Shown: positions 15,286-24,635, counted from the first letter of the stretch. The stretch is 55,340 bases of DNA from Flavobacterium seoulense (GCF_000695795.1 NZ_JNCA01000004.1:1-55340), one strand, 5' to 3'. Notes: generated by a model from the sequence alone, not told the origin. Numbers and translations are program-made.

Positions 15286-16473
15286 ATGAAAATAATAAAG
15301 TCTATAAAGAAATATTTTAAGAAAAAGAAAGCTTTGAAGACACAAAGCATTTCTTTTATTCCTAAAATTGACGTGTTTGATGTTAATCAAAAGACTATTG
15401 TATTTATTAGTAATACGTTGCCTAAATACGATCAGGATTCGGGTTCAAATAGACTTAAAGAAATAATTATGTCTTATAAAGAATTAGGATATAATTGTAT
15501 TATTTGTGCCGAAAACATCTTTGAAGTTGATAAGTATGTTAGTTTTTACAACGACTTAAATGTTATTGTTTTTTTAGAAACTAATTTGCATAAAAATTAT
15601 ATTGCATTTTTAAAATCGATTCCTCATATTGATTATTTCTGGTATAATGGCCCTAGAAATCTTAATAATTATCTCTGCAAACTCTCTAGAATATTTCCCA
15701 AGTCGAAATCTATATTTGATATGGTTGATATTCATTTCTTAAGATACAAAAGAGAAATTAAAAAAGATCCAACCAGAATATCACTAAGAAAAAATTATTA
15801 TCGATACTTTAGAATTGAAACTCAATTAGCAAAAAAAGCTGATTTAATTATTGCTATATCTGAAGTGGAAAAAGAAATTATGTCTCAATATTTGAAAAAC
15901 AATCATATTCTCACCATCTCAAATGTACATTATTCTAAAATAAAAGAAAACCAAATTACTCCATTTGAAGATAGAGAAGACATACTATTCATTGGTTCCA
16001 CACACGAACCAAATATTGATGCGATTCATTATTTATATGACGAAATTATGCCTAAAGTTTGGCTAAAATTACCTGACATTAAAGTAAATGTTATAGGTAA
16101 TGTAAAAAATAAAATCAATTCTATATCACATCCTAATTTTAACTTATTAGGTTTTCTAGAAAATATTGAACCCTATCTGCTGAATTCAAAATTAATGGTT
16201 GCGCCTTTACGCTGTGGTGCTGGTGTTAAAGGCAAAATAGGACAATCATTCGAATATTATTTACCCGTGGTCACTACTCCAATTGGAGCGGAAGGAATGT
16301 ATCTTGAAAACAATAAAAATGCCTATATTTCTGAAAATGCAGATGATTTTTCTAAACAAATAATCAAATTATACAATGATAAGAAGATTTGGCATCAATT
16401 ATCGCATAATTCAACCGAAAGTCTTTACCCTTTTTCTAAAGAAAAATTAAAATCTGTATTAATAGAAATCTAG
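15286..16473 (+). CDS. Glycosyltransferase family 4
   Basis: The 395-residue protein has a GT-B fold. After a basic N-terminal stretch (KSIKKYFKKKKALK), the first Rossmann half starts at about residue 33 (KTIVFISNTLPKYDQDSGSNR). The C-terminal half carries ILFIGSTHEPNIDAI, KVNVIGNV and the nucleotide-sugar site APLRCGAGVKGKIGQSFEY, with GAEGM after it. These are typical of Glyco_trans_1_4/GT4 enzymes with a retaining mechanism. Donor sugar unknown. Three bases separate it from the next GT4 gene, so the two form an operon behind the long leader. Confidence 0.88.
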   Translation: MKIIKSIKKYFKKKKALKTQSISFIPKIDVFDVNQKTIVFISNTLPKYDQDSGSNRLKEIIMSYKELGYNCIICAENIFEVDKYVSFYNDLNVIVFLETNLHKNYIAFLKSIPHIDYFWYNGPRNLNNYLCKLSRIFPKSKSIFDMVDIHFLRYKREIKKDPTRISLRKNYYRYFRIETQLAKKADLIIAISEVEKEIMSQYLKNNHILTISNVHYSKIKENQITPFEDREDILFIGSTHEPNIDAIHYLYDEIMPKVWLKLPDIKVNVIGNVKNKINSISHPNFNLLGFLENIEPYLLNSKLMVAPLRCGAGVKGKIGQSFEYYLPVVTTPIGAEGMYLENNKNAYISENADDFSKQIIKLYNDKKIWHQLSHNSTESLYPFSKEKLKSVLIEI

Positions 16474-16476
16474 AAC

Positions 16477-17706
16477 ATGCAAAATACCATTGTTAATTAC
16501 CATGCTACTTTTTCAAAAACCTCTGGTATTTCTGAAGCTGCGAGAGCTAATTTTTCTGCTTTAAAAAATAAAAACTTTGTACTTAATCAAATTAATTATA
16601 CCGAAAAAAAGAAACAACTACTTAAACAAAATATTGACATAACAAATAATACCACTCAAAAAACAATCAATATTTATCATATTAACATTAATGATATTCC
16701 TTGCTTTTTATTAAATAACGATATTGTATACTCAGCAAACATTTATAATATTGCTTATTGGGCATGGGAATTTGATAAACTTCCGGAAGAATTTATTGTT
16801 TTATTAAGACTTTTTGATGAGATATGGGTTCCTAGTAATTTCTGTAAAAATGTATTTGAAAATTATTCTTTGCAACCTGTCATAAAAATACCTCATCTAA
16901 TAGAGGCTACTAAAATTGAAGATAGTAATAGTAAACCCAAAATTGCATTACCAGGTAAATTCATTTTTTTGTCTATTTTCGATTCACTAAGCACACCTGA
17001 AAGAAAAAATACGGATGGACTTATTAAATGTTTTTTAGAAACTTTTTCGAGTGACTCAAATGCTGTCTTGATATTGAAAACAGTGAATCTGGAAAAAAAC
17101 AAACGTCTATATAAAAAACTCATTGACAAGACGAAAGGTAACAAATCAATTATTCTTATTAATGAAAATTATTCGAAACAAGAATTAATACAACTCATTG
17201 ATTACAGTCATGCCTACATATCACTGCACCGTGCAGAAGGTTTTGGATTAACTATGGCAGAAGCTATGCTAAGAAATAAAATAGTGATTGGAACTGGCTA
17301 TTCAGGAAATCTGGAGTTTATGAATGACAAAAACAGTTTCCTAATTCAATATGAATTGATGACAAAGCATAATGATTCCGGTTTCATTAAAAAAGGATAT
17401 CAATATGCCGAACCTGATATCAAAAATTCTAAAGAAGTTTTAAAGTTTGTTTACGATAATTACGATAATTTGGAACAAATGAAACTGACTGCTAAAGAAA
17501 CTATTGAAAATTCTTTTAGCAAAAAAAATATTGGTGATTTAATGCGATACAGACTAACTGAAATAAATAATCTTATTCAAGAAAGAGATACTCTTTCAAT
17601 TAAAAATAATGAATTAATAATTGAAAACATAAGACTCAAAAATACCATTAAAAAATATGAAAAGAATATCCTTATAAAATTAAATAACTACCTAAAAAAC
17701 AGATAA
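16477..17706 (+). CDS. Glycosyltransferase family 4 with C-terminal coiled coil
   Basis: The 409-residue GT-B enzyme opens NYHATFSKTSGISEAARANF, a variant of the G-rich acceptor loop, and has NIAYWAWEFDKLPEEF and DEIWVPSNFCKNVF. The donor half has ISLHRAEGFGLTMAEAM (about residues 248-264), where the EGFG...E pattern is the GT4 E-x7-E site, then GYSGNLEFM. The last 45 residues (EINNLIQERDTLSIKNNELI) look like a coiled coil and may dimerise or dock with other glycan enzymes. It is a paralogue of the convergent gene at 17737-18996, with the same architecture and an almost identical central layout. Confidence 0.88.
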   Translation: MQNTIVNYHATFSKTSGISEAARANFSALKNKNFVLNQINYTEKKKQLLKQNIDITNNTTQKTINIYHININDIPCFLLNNDIVYSANIYNIAYWAWEFDKLPEEFIVLLRLFDEIWVPSNFCKNVFENYSLQPVIKIPHLIEATKIEDSNSKPKIALPGKFIFLSIFDSLSTPERKNTDGLIKCFLETFSSDSNAVLILKTVNLEKNKRLYKKLIDKTKGNKSIILINENYSKQELIQLIDYSHAYISLHRAEGFGLTMAEAMLRNKIVIGTGYSGNLEFMNDKNSFLIQYELMTKHNDSGFIKKGYQYAEPDIKNSKEVLKFVYDNYDNLEQMKLTAKETIENSFSKKNIGDLMRYRLTEINNLIQERDTLSIKNNELIIENIRLKNTIKKYEKNILIKLNNYLKNR

Positions 17707-17736
17707 TAAAAAAAACAAACTAACATTAATTATTAA

Positions 17737-18996
17737 TCAATTGACTTTTTTATATTTTGATTTAACATTTCTCAAGAGTTGCTTAACTCCCAATACGCAG
17801 GCAATTACTTTACTTTTCTTGATTTTTTTTAATTCCATTTCAAGTTCAATTATCCTGCTTTTATATGATATTAAAAGCATTTTATCTTCATCAGAATTTT
17901 TAAAATTTCTTATAATGGACTCTACTCTTTTAGCAATTTTAGACCCAACACTTTTGTAGGATAATTTATTTTGTGTGTCAATTTGAGCTTTTTTAGCTTT
18001 CTCACTAGCTAAAACGCGATTATTACAAACCAATCGCATTTTATTAACACTATCAGCTAACAAAGGATCTGCCCAAATGGTTTTTTCACAAAAATTCACA
18101 TCTGGTTCTTCTATTGAATTAGTGACATAATCTACCAGAAAACTATTCTGATCATTCATAAACTCTAAATTACCTGAATAATTTGTAGCAATTGTTGGTT
18201 TACCTAGATACATTGATTCTGCTAATGTTAATCCAAAACCTTCTGAATGATGTAATGAGATATAACAATCACATTGATTTATAAAATGATTTAAATCGTT
18301 TTTGTCTAAATCAATATCAATTAGTTTTATATTAGTTCGTGTCCCTATTTCCTTGAGCACTAAAGCATAGTCCTTTGGATTTTTTTTAGCATTTGAACAT
18401 TTAATAATTAACTCGGCATCATTTTCAACTGGAAAAGCCTCAATAAACGATTGAATCAAAAACAGCGTATTCTTTCTTTTGATTGAACTTCCAAAATTAA
18501 AAATAAATAAAAAGCTATACTTTTGTTTATCATAAATTTTTAAAAAGTCGTTTTCTATCAAAGGAGTCAATTCTACTTCGACAGGATGTGGTACTGTCAT
18601 AACCGGCCCTAAAAAATGTTGCCTGAAAATTTCACAACAATAAGATGACGGAGTCCATATTTCATGAAATAAATGCAGTACTTTTTGTATTTCTTCAGGA
18701 ACATATTCTGATTCCCAAACAAGAAACAAAATATTATATCTATTTTTTAAAAAAGAAGACGCTTTAAATTTTGCAAAAAAATCAGAAATATCATTTAATG
18801 ATAATTGAATTAAATTGATATTATATTTAAAAACACTTTCATTAATCGTTTTTTTATTAAGCTTTAGATAGTCAATCTTAACATAAGGTAAATCTACAGA
18901 TTCCATTGCTTTTAGATTAAGCCGAACTGCTTCACCTAAACCAAATTCCCCATCAATATAACCAATAACATTAATACCTAAACCTAAATTATTCAT
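17737..18996 (-). CDS. Glycosyltransferase family 4, paralogue of the previous gene
   Basis: The 419-residue GT-B protein begins with a clear acceptor loop NVIGYIDGEFGLGEAVRLNL, has FLVWESEYVPEEI and HEIWTPSSYCCEIF, and the donor-site block ISLHHSEGFGLTLAESM followed by NYSGNLEFMND. A helical C-terminal tail (SRIIELEMELKKIKKSK) probably forms a coiled coil. Motif for motif it parallels the enzyme at 16477-17706, which points to a duplication now arranged tail to tail. It is 22 bases downstream of the ABC exporter gene on the same strand and is very likely co-transcribed with it. Confidence 0.88.
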   Translation of the reverse strand: MNNLGLGINVIGYIDGEFGLGEAVRLNLKAMESVDLPYVKIDYLKLNKKTINESVFKYNINLIQLSLNDISDFFAKFKASSFLKNRYNILFLVWESEYVPEEIQKVLHLFHEIWTPSSYCCEIFRQHFLGPVMTVPHPVEVELTPLIENDFLKIYDKQKYSFLFIFNFGSSIKRKNTLFLIQSFIEAFPVENDAELIIKCSNAKKNPKDYALVLKEIGTRTNIKLIDIDLDKNDLNHFINQCDCYISLHHSEGFGLTLAESMYLGKPTIATNYSGNLEFMNDQNSFLVDYVTNSIEEPDVNFCEKTIWADPLLADSVNKMRLVCNNRVLASEKAKKAQIDTQNKLSYKSVGSKIAKRVESIIRNFKNSDEDKMLLISYKSRIIELEMELKKIKKSKVIACVLGVKQLLRNVKSKYKKVN

Positions 18997-19018
18997 TCTT
19001 ATTTTTTAAATTGTAAAT

Positions 19019-20851
19019 CTAATTAACCTCCAATGACTGTAAACTAACCAAATTAGCATAGGTTCCATTCATCTTCAATAATTCTTCGTGAGTACCTTGT
19101 TCAACGATTCTTCCTTTACTCATTACCACAATTAAATCAGCAGTTTGAACTGTTGACAAACGGTGTGCGATAACTATAGAAGTCCTATTTTCCATCATAT
19201 TTTCCAGACCTATTTGTACCAATTGTTCTGATTCGGTATCCAATGCTGATGTAGCTTCATCAAGAATCATAATTGGAGGATTTTTCATCACTGCTCTTGC
19301 AATAGCCACACGCTGACGCTGTCCACCAGAAAGCATTCCTCCTCCATCACCTACCGGGCTATTGTATTGCTCTGGAAATTCTGAAATAAAATTATGAGCA
19401 TTAGCTACTTTTGCAGCACTTACAATATCCTCATGACTAGGATTATCAATACTTAACGAAATATTATTTGCAATAGTATCATTAAATAAAATCGAATCCT
19501 GGGCAACAATTCCCATTTGTTTTCTTAACGAATTTGTAGTAACATCTTTAATATTTACTCCGTCAAAAGTGATACTTCCTTCAGAAACATCATAAAGTCG
19601 GGTTACTAAATTCGCTAATGTCGACTTACCACTTCCGGACTCTCCTACTAATGCAACTCGTTTCCCTTTTGGAACCGTTAGATTAAAATCTTTCAGTACA
19701 TATTCCGAATCGTATTTGAATGAAACATTCGTAAACTTAATTTCATTTTTAAATTCGGTAATTTCTATAGCATCAAGATTGTCTTGTAACGGATTGGTTG
19801 CGTCTAAAATAAAAGCAACTCTTTCATAAGCGGCATTTCCTCCCATTAAAGCCTGATTTGCTTTAGTAATCGCTTTTGCCGGAGTCAAAATTTGGTAAGC
19901 TAATCCCATATAAGCAATAAAAGCACTACCACTCATCGAACCGTCAATCAATACTAAAGATCCTCCGTAAACTAATAGAATAGAAATTACAAAAATCCCT
20001 AAAAACTCACTCATAGGTCCCGCTAAACTCATACGGGCTCCCATTTTGTTATTCAAATTATTAATATATTCTGTAGAATTAAAATAACGACGTATAAAGA
20101 ATTTCTCAGAAGTAAAATTTTTAATCACTTTAATTCCACCCAAAGTTTCTTCAATATCTGATAACAAATGACCTTCTAATGAAAAAATATCTCCCGACTG
20201 ACTTTTAATGGATTTACTCATTTTTGATATTAAAAATCCAGAAATCGGAAGAAAAAGAAATACAAAAATGGTCAACTTCCAACTGATAAAAAGCATAGAT
20301 GCCAGTGTAAAAACAATTGTCAAAGGTTCACTCACCATCATCAAAATACTTAAAAAAGCACTTTTTATCGTATTAATATCAGATGTCATTCTCGAAATCA
20401 AATCTCCTTTTCTTTCATTCGAAAAGAAAGATACTGGCAGACTGATCACTTTTTGGTACACATCATTTCGTAAATCTTTTAAAATTCCGTTATTCAAATA
20501 CGTCATATAAACTATCGAAATGAAATTGAACAGATTTTTCAGTAAAAATGTAGTAAGTACAAAAACTACCATCCAAATCAAGGTACTCAAAGCTCCATTA
20601 GTTTCTGTATTATGGGTGATGAAATAATTTAAAGACTCTTCTAAGTAACGTTTATCTATACTTTTAATCCCCTCATAAACTGGTTTAACATGTATTTTTT
20701 CACCATCATCGAATAATACTTTCATCAAAGGAAAAAGCGAAAGCATAGAAATAGCCGAAAAAAAGGCATACAAAATATTAAAAACTATACTAATTATTAA
20801 ATTTCTCTTATGAGGTACTAAATACTTTAAGAAACGTTTGAAATTTTTCAT
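19019..20851 (-). CDS. ABC exporter, MsbA-like half-transporter
   Basis: The 610-residue protein has the half-transporter layout: six membrane helices in residues about 15-320, then an ATPase domain. Walker A is GESGSGKST (about residues 405), the signature is LSGGQRQRVAIARAV, and Walker B is PIMILDEATSALD, with the H-loop in IVIAHRLSTVQ. Homodimers of this family flip lipid A-core or other lipid-linked glycans across the inner membrane. Because it shares a transcript with a GT4 gene inside a glycan locus, lipid or glycolipid export is the best guess. Drug export cannot be excluded. A -7 box lies at 20913-20920 on the minus strand. Confidence 0.93.
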   Translation of the reverse strand: MKNFKRFLKYLVPHKRNLIISIVFNILYAFFSAISMLSLFPLMKVLFDDGEKIHVKPVYEGIKSIDKRYLEESLNYFITHNTETNGALSTLIWMVVFVLTTFLLKNLFNFISIVYMTYLNNGILKDLRNDVYQKVISLPVSFFSNERKGDLISRMTSDINTIKSAFLSILMMVSEPLTIVFTLASMLFISWKLTIFVFLFLPISGFLISKMSKSIKSQSGDIFSLEGHLLSDIEETLGGIKVIKNFTSEKFFIRRYFNSTEYINNLNNKMGARMSLAGPMSEFLGIFVISILLVYGGSLVLIDGSMSGSAFIAYMGLAYQILTPAKAITKANQALMGGNAAYERVAFILDATNPLQDNLDAIEITEFKNEIKFTNVSFKYDSEYVLKDFNLTVPKGKRVALVGESGSGKSTLANLVTRLYDVSEGSITFDGVNIKDVTTNSLRKQMGIVAQDSILFNDTIANNISLSIDNPSHEDIVSAAKVANAHNFISEFPEQYNSPVGDGGGMLSGGQRQRVAIARAVMKNPPIMILDEATSALDTESEQLVQIGLENMMENRTSIVIAHRLSTVQTADLIVVMSKGRIVEQGTHEELLKMNGTYANLVSLQSLEVN

Positions 20852-20912
20852 TGAATTACTTTAGATTAAGACTAACCTAATTATGTTATAGAAGTCGTTA
20901 TTTTTTTGCTGC

Positions 20913-20920
20913 AAAGATAA
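20913..20920 (-). promoter_or_regulatory. -7 promoter box of the ABC exporter/GT4 operon
   Basis: The minus strand reads TATCTTTG, a perfect box, 62 bases upstream of the ATG at 20851. No clear -33 TTG is visible. Confidence 0.5.
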
Positions 20921-21075
20921 ACTTAAAATAGTTTTAAAACCAGAAAAAACACTCCTGAATAAACCTACAAATCCTAACATTTTACTTTTCATAAGCTCTT
21001 TAAATAGATGAGTTTTCTAGAAATATTTTTCGTTCCTTTGCAAACATTAATTTGTCACTAGTATTTTAAATATAA

Positions 21076-21645
21076 ATGGAAAATCTTAACGAAGAAGTCC
21101 ACAAAGCCTACGAAATAATAAAAGACGGAGGCATCATACTATATCCTACAGATACGGTTTGGGGAATTGGTTGCGATGCAACTAACATAGAAGCCGTAAA
21201 AAAAATATACGCTTTAAAGCAACGTGAAGAAAGTAAAAGCATGATTGTTTTAATGAATGGTGAAAAAATGATGTACAACGTCTTTAAGGAAATCCCTGAA
21301 GTTGCCTGGCAAATTATGGATTTATCTGAAAAGCCAACTACCTTAATTCTTGACAATCCCAGAAATGTAGCTGCTAATATTATTGCCGAAGATAAAACAC
21401 TGGGGATTCGTCTTGTAAAAGAGCCTTTTTGCTACAAATTAATGGAGCGAATGAAAAGACCATTAGTGTCTACTTCTGCTAATATTTCTGGCCAACCTAC
21501 TCCAAAAAGTTTCAAAGAAATTAGTCCTGAAATTATAAAAGGCGTGGACTATGTTGTAAATTTGCATCACGAAAAAATATGCCAGAATCCGTCAACAATT
21601 ATTAAATTGACTAATGATTCTCAGGTGAAGATTATTAGAAAGTAA
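21076..21645 (+). CDS. Sua5/YciO/YrdC family protein (threonylcarbamoyl-AMP synthase type)
   Basis: The 189-residue protein has the YrdC fold. GGIILYPTDTVWGIGCDA (about residues 20-37) binds nucleotide, ALKQREESKSMIVL carries the conserved Lys-Arg of the KxR motif, and PLVSTSANISGQPTP forms the S-x-x-x-SG site. Enzymes of this family make threonylcarbamoyl-AMP from threonine, bicarbonate and ATP for the t6A37 modification of ANN-decoding tRNAs. At 189 residues it lacks the extra Sua5 C-terminal domain, so it is TsaC/YciO-sized. YciO members are less active, and I cannot separate the two. Its stop lies 5 bases before the left arm of the inverted repeat around the next gene. Confidence 0.88.
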   Translation: MENLNEEVHKAYEIIKDGGIILYPTDTVWGIGCDATNIEAVKKIYALKQREESKSMIVLMNGEKMMYNVFKEIPEVAWQIMDLSEKPTTLILDNPRNVAANIIAEDKTLGIRLVKEPFCYKLMERMKRPLVSTSANISGQPTPKSFKEISPEIIKGVDYVVNLHHEKICQNPSTIIKLTNDSQVKIIRK

Positions 21646-21650
21646 TTTTT

Positions 21651-21679
21651 TTTACCGCAAATTCGCAAATTATTTTTTT
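21651..21679 (+). repeat. Left arm of 29-bp perfect inverted repeat
   Basis: The arm begins TTTACCGCAAATTCGC and ends in seven T. It pairs base for base with 22066-22094. In RNA it would precede the GxxExxY start codon by 9 bases and could sequester the whole gene as a loop of about 386 bases. Confidence 0.95.
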
Positions 21680-21688
21680 ATATACTTT

Positions 21689-22075
21689 ATGGAGGAAGAA
21701 TATATCTACAAAAATGAAAATTTCAAGATAGTCGGAATTCTATTTGAAGTTCACAGAAATCTTGGAAAAGGTTTTTCAGAAATTGTATATAAAGATGCTA
21801 TAGAATATGAATTTAAACAAAATAATATTCCATACGAAAGAGAAAAAGAATTTTCAGTACAATATAAAGACACTGTTTTAAATCACAAATTTTATGCTGA
21901 TTTTGTAGTTTATGACAAAATTATTCTTGAAATAAAAACAGTAGATTGTTTCAATAACAGTCATTATAATCAATGTCTAAACTATTTAAAAATTTCTAAC
22001 AATAAGTTAGCAATACTTGCCAATTTCAATTTATTATCACTAGAATATAAACGCATTATAGATTCAAAAAAATAA
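21689..22075 (+). CDS. GxxExxY protein, PD-(D/E)XK nuclease-like
   Basis: The 128-residue protein shows the family name motif GFSEIVY at 28-34 (G28, E31, Y34), preceded by E20 in LFEVHRNLGKG. A PD-(D/E)XK-type core follows: D71 in YADFVVYD and E81/K83 in LEIKTV, then a conserved helix YNQCLNYLK. All the residues expected for metal-dependent nuclease chemistry are present and the length is normal. No biochemical role is established for the family to my knowledge. The gene is enclosed by the 29-bp inverted repeat: its start is 9 bases inside the left arm, and its last two Lys codons and its stop lie within the right arm. Confidence 0.93.
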   Translation: MEEEYIYKNENFKIVGILFEVHRNLGKGFSEIVYKDAIEYEFKQNNIPYEREKEFSVQYKDTVLNHKFYADFVVYDKIILEIKTVDCFNNSHYNQCLNYLKISNNKLAILANFNLLSLEYKRIIDSKK

Positions 22076-22094
22076 TTTGCGAATTTGCGGTAAA
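22066..22094 (-). repeat. Right arm of 29-bp perfect inverted repeat
   Basis: The arm starts with seven A and ends in GCGAATTTGCGGTAAA, the exact reverse complement of 21651-21679. It includes the GxxExxY stop codon at 22073-22075 and ends 5 bases before the cca start codon. Confidence 0.95.
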
Positions 22095-22099
22095 TCATT

Positions 22100-23515
22100 A
22101 TGAACTACAAAGAAGCCCTACATAATCCTATTTTTGAAATTATTTCACAAGCATCCAAAGCACTCAACGTTGAAAGCTATGTTATTGGCGGTTTTGTGAG
22201 AGATTTAATTTTAAAAAGAGACTTCAAAAAAGACATCGATATCGTTGCTGTAGGCAGCGGCATCGAACTTGCCCTGAAAGTTTCTGAATTACTTCCTAAA
22301 AAACCAAAAGTACAGGTTTTTAAAACCTATGGTACGGCTATGTTGCGTTTTGAAGACACCGAAATTGAATTTGTAGGCGCCAGAAAAGAATCTTATACTC
22401 ACGACAGCCGAAATCCTATTGTAGAAAACGGAACATTAGAAGACGACCAAAACCGTCGTGATTTTACTATCAATGCATTAGCATTATCATTAAATGAAAC
22501 TAATTTTGGTGAATTACTTGATCCTTTTGGTGGTTTAATTGATATCGAAAACAAGACTCTAAAAACACCTTTAGATCCGGATATTACCTATTCTGATGAT
22601 CCTTTACGAATGTTACGTGCCATTCGTTTTGCTACGCAATTAAATTTCGAAATCGAAGAAAACTCCTTTGAATCCATTCGCAAAAATGCCGAACGAATCA
22701 AAATTATTTCCGGCGAACGCATTGTAGACGAATTAAACAAAATCCTTTCAACAGCAAAACCTTCTATTGGATTCTTATTACTTTACAAAACAGGACTTTT
22801 AGATTTAATTTTGCCCGAACTAACTGCGTTAAATCAGGTAGAAGAAATTGAAGGTCATACTCATAAAAACAACTTTTATCATACCTTAGAAGTCGTAGAT
22901 AATATTTGCCCAAATACAGATGATGTCTGGCTACGTTGGGCTGCATTATTACACGATATTGGAAAAGCACCAACCAAAAAATTCAATAAAAAACAAGGTT
23001 GGACTTTTCATGGTCACGAATTTTTGGGCGGAAAAATGGTAAAAAAACTATTCGAACGTTTACACATGCCTTTGAACCAAAAAATGAAATTTGTGCAAAA
23101 AATGGTTGTAATGAGCTCCCGACCAATTGTTTTAGCACAAGATATTGTTACTGATTCGGCAGTGCGAAGATTGGTTTTTGATGCTGGCGAAGATGTAGAA
23201 GATTTAATGACTTTGTGCGAAGCTGACATTACCACTAAAAACCCAAATAAATTTAAAAAATACCATAAAAACTTCGAAATAGTTCGTAAAAAAATCATTG
23301 AAGTAGAAGAAAAAGATTCCATTCGTAATTTTCAACCGCCTATTTCCGGCGAAGAAATTATGGCAATTTTCAACCTAAAACCTTCGAGAGAAATTGGTAT
23401 TTTAAAAGAAGCCGTAAAAGAAGCAATTCTGGAAGGAGAAATCCCAAATGAGTATGATGCTGCTTACAATTTCGTATTAAAACGAGCCGAAAAGTTAGGC
23501 TTGAAAAAGGTTTAA
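22100..23515 (+). CDS. cca: CCA tRNA nucleotidyltransferase with HD domain
   Basis: This enzyme adds or repairs the 3' CCA end of tRNAs. Residues 1-150 form the class II nucleotidyltransferase head with GGFVRD (30-35), the catalytic DID (45-47) and [11 protein letters not shown]. The neck binds tRNA ([17 protein letters not shown]). From about residue 250 an HD phosphohydrolase domain follows ([25 protein letters not shown]), as in long (471 residue) bacterial forms. The start is just 5 bases past the inverted repeat of the cassette, so its ribosome-binding region lies inside repeat DNA. Translation could be affected if the arms pair in the transcript. Confidence 0.95.
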   Translation: MNYKEALHNPIFEIISQASKALNVESYVIGGFVRDLILKRDFKKDIDIVAVGSGIELALKVSELLPKKPKVQVFKTYGTAMLRFEDTEIEFVGARKESYTHDSRNPIVENGTLEDDQNRRDFTINALALSLNETNFGELLDPFGGLIDIENKTLKTPLDPDITYSDDPLRMLRAIRFATQLNFEIEENSFESIRKNAERIKIISGERIVDELNKILSTAKPSIGFLLLYKTGLLDLILPELTALNQVEEIEGHTHKNNFYHTLEVVDNICPNTDDVWLRWAALLHDIGKAPTKKFNKKQGWTFHGHEFLGGKMVKKLFERLHMPLNQKMKFVQKMVVMSSRPIVLAQDIVTDSAVRRLVFDAGEDVEDLMTLCEADITTKNPNKFKKYHKNFEIVRKKIIEVEEKDSIRNFQPPISGEEIMAIFNLKPSREIGILKEAVKEAILEGEIPNEYDAAYNFVLKRAEKLGLKKV

Positions 23516-23561
23516 ACTTTGATTGTTTCATTTCCATATTAAATTACAAAAACTCAACCCC

Positions 23562-24581
23562 TTGAAAAAACATTTTTTAAAATCAGCCAAAATTGCTTTA
23601 ATTCTTGTATATGTTGTAATTTTTGCCGGTGCGTTTGTTCGCTTAACCGGTTCCGGAATGGGATGTCCTGACTGGCCAAAATGCTTTGGATATTATATTC
23701 CGCCTACAGAAGAACAAGAGTTACTTTTTACTGCTGAAAAAGAATACAACAAAGGACAAGTGATTATAAAAGACGAATCCTTATTGGTTGCCAAAAAAAG
23801 TTTTACATCAAAATCAGTTTTTGAAGCCTCAGATTGGGAAAAATACACCAAACACGATTATGCTGTTTTCAATCCGTTGCATACCTGGGTAGAATATATT
23901 AATCGTTTGTCGGGTGCGTTGGCTGGAATTGCTTGTTTTGTAACATTTATACTTTCTTTTGGTTTTTGGAAAGACAATAAAAAACTCATTTTACTTACTT
24001 TTTTAGTTTGTATTTTAATGGGATTTCAGGCATGGTTAGGAAAAACCGTTGTAGATTCGGTATTGAATCCGGTAAAAATTACTACGCACATGTTGGCTGC
24101 TTTATTGATTGTTGCTTTTCAATTAATCACTATTTATACGGTTCAAAACAACCGAAAATCATTGATTTTCGACACTAAATTTCATTGGTTTTTAATTATT
24201 TCGTTGATTTTAACGTTAATTCAGGTTGTTTTAGGAACAAGCGTTCGAGAAGAAATTGATACCGTCATTAAAACTGGTGCTCCAGAAATTTTATGGCTTC
24301 AAAATCCGAGTGTATCCTTTTATATTCATCGTACTTTTTCGATTGTAGTATTTTTAATTAATTTGTATTTATTTTCCCGAAACAGAAAACTCAATTTAGG
24401 TTTTTCAAAAATGAATTGGGTAATGATTTTACTTTCAATTGAAATCCTTTCCGGGATTTCAATGTATTATTTCCATTTCCCTTTTGGCACACAAACCATT
24501 CATATTGTATTAGCCAGCATACTATTTGGAGTTCAGTTTTATTTAATATTAGAATCAAAAGCTAAGAAAACAATTTTATAA
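23562..24581 (+). CDS. ctaA: Heme A synthase (CtaA/COX15 family)
   Basis: Heme A synthase oxidises heme O to heme A for cytochrome aa3/caa3 oxidase in the inner membrane. The sequence has the family signature FAGAFVRLTGSGMGCPDWPKCFG split over helix 1 and the first loop, HTWVEYINRLSGALAG with the heme-ligand His, ITTHMLAALLIV, YIHRTFSIVV and QTIHIVLA, with eight membrane helices. I chose the TTG at 23562 (LKKHFLKSAK, initiating as Met), since related proteins start just before this stretch and no ATG is available. A TTG at 23523 in the same frame would add 13 residues. It follows cca by about 46 bases, perhaps as part of one transcript. Confidence 0.88.
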   Translation: MKKHFLKSAKIALILVYVVIFAGAFVRLTGSGMGCPDWPKCFGYYIPPTEEQELLFTAEKEYNKGQVIIKDESLLVAKKSFTSKSVFEASDWEKYTKHDYAVFNPLHTWVEYINRLSGALAGIACFVTFILSFGFWKDNKKLILLTFLVCILMGFQAWLGKTVVDSVLNPVKITTHMLAALLIVAFQLITIYTVQNNRKSLIFDTKFHWFLIISLILTLIQVVLGTSVREEIDTVIKTGAPEILWLQNPSVSFYIHRTFSIVVFLINLYLFSRNRKLNLGFSKMNWVMILLSIEILSGISMYYFHFPFGTQTIHIVLASILFGVQFYLILESKAKKTIL

Positions 24582-24635
24582 ACTATCTTTGTTTCTGACT
24601 ATATTGTCGCAATATATTGTTTTTGATATAGTAAA

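Larger units (their letters stand above)
21651..22094. mobile_element. Candidate inverted-repeat cassette carrying a GxxExxY gene
   Basis: A perfect 29-bp inverted repeat (21651-21679 and 22066-22094) encloses exactly one gene, giving a 444-bp unit. Each arm contains the 8-mer CGCAAATT twice in tandem (21656-21663 and 21664-21671) and is capped inside by a T7 (left) or A7 (right) run. The unit sits between the stop of the Sua5-like gene (5 bases) and the start of cca (5 bases), as a neat insertion would. I see no target-site duplication (TTTTT on the left, TCATT on the right) and no transposase, so if it moves it does so by an unknown or borrowed mechanism. Confidence 0.5.

Noticed and set aside
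9526..20851. A full Wzx/Wzy capsule or O-antigen locus
   Set aside because: I found no Wzx flippase, Wzy polymerase, Wza/Wzc export genes or nucleotide-sugar synthesis genes. The content fits lipooligosaccharide core assembly with an MsbA-like exporter.
21646..22099. Target-site duplication flanking the GxxExxY cassette
   Set aside because: The flanking five bases differ (TTTTT and TCATT), so a classical transposase signature is not supported.
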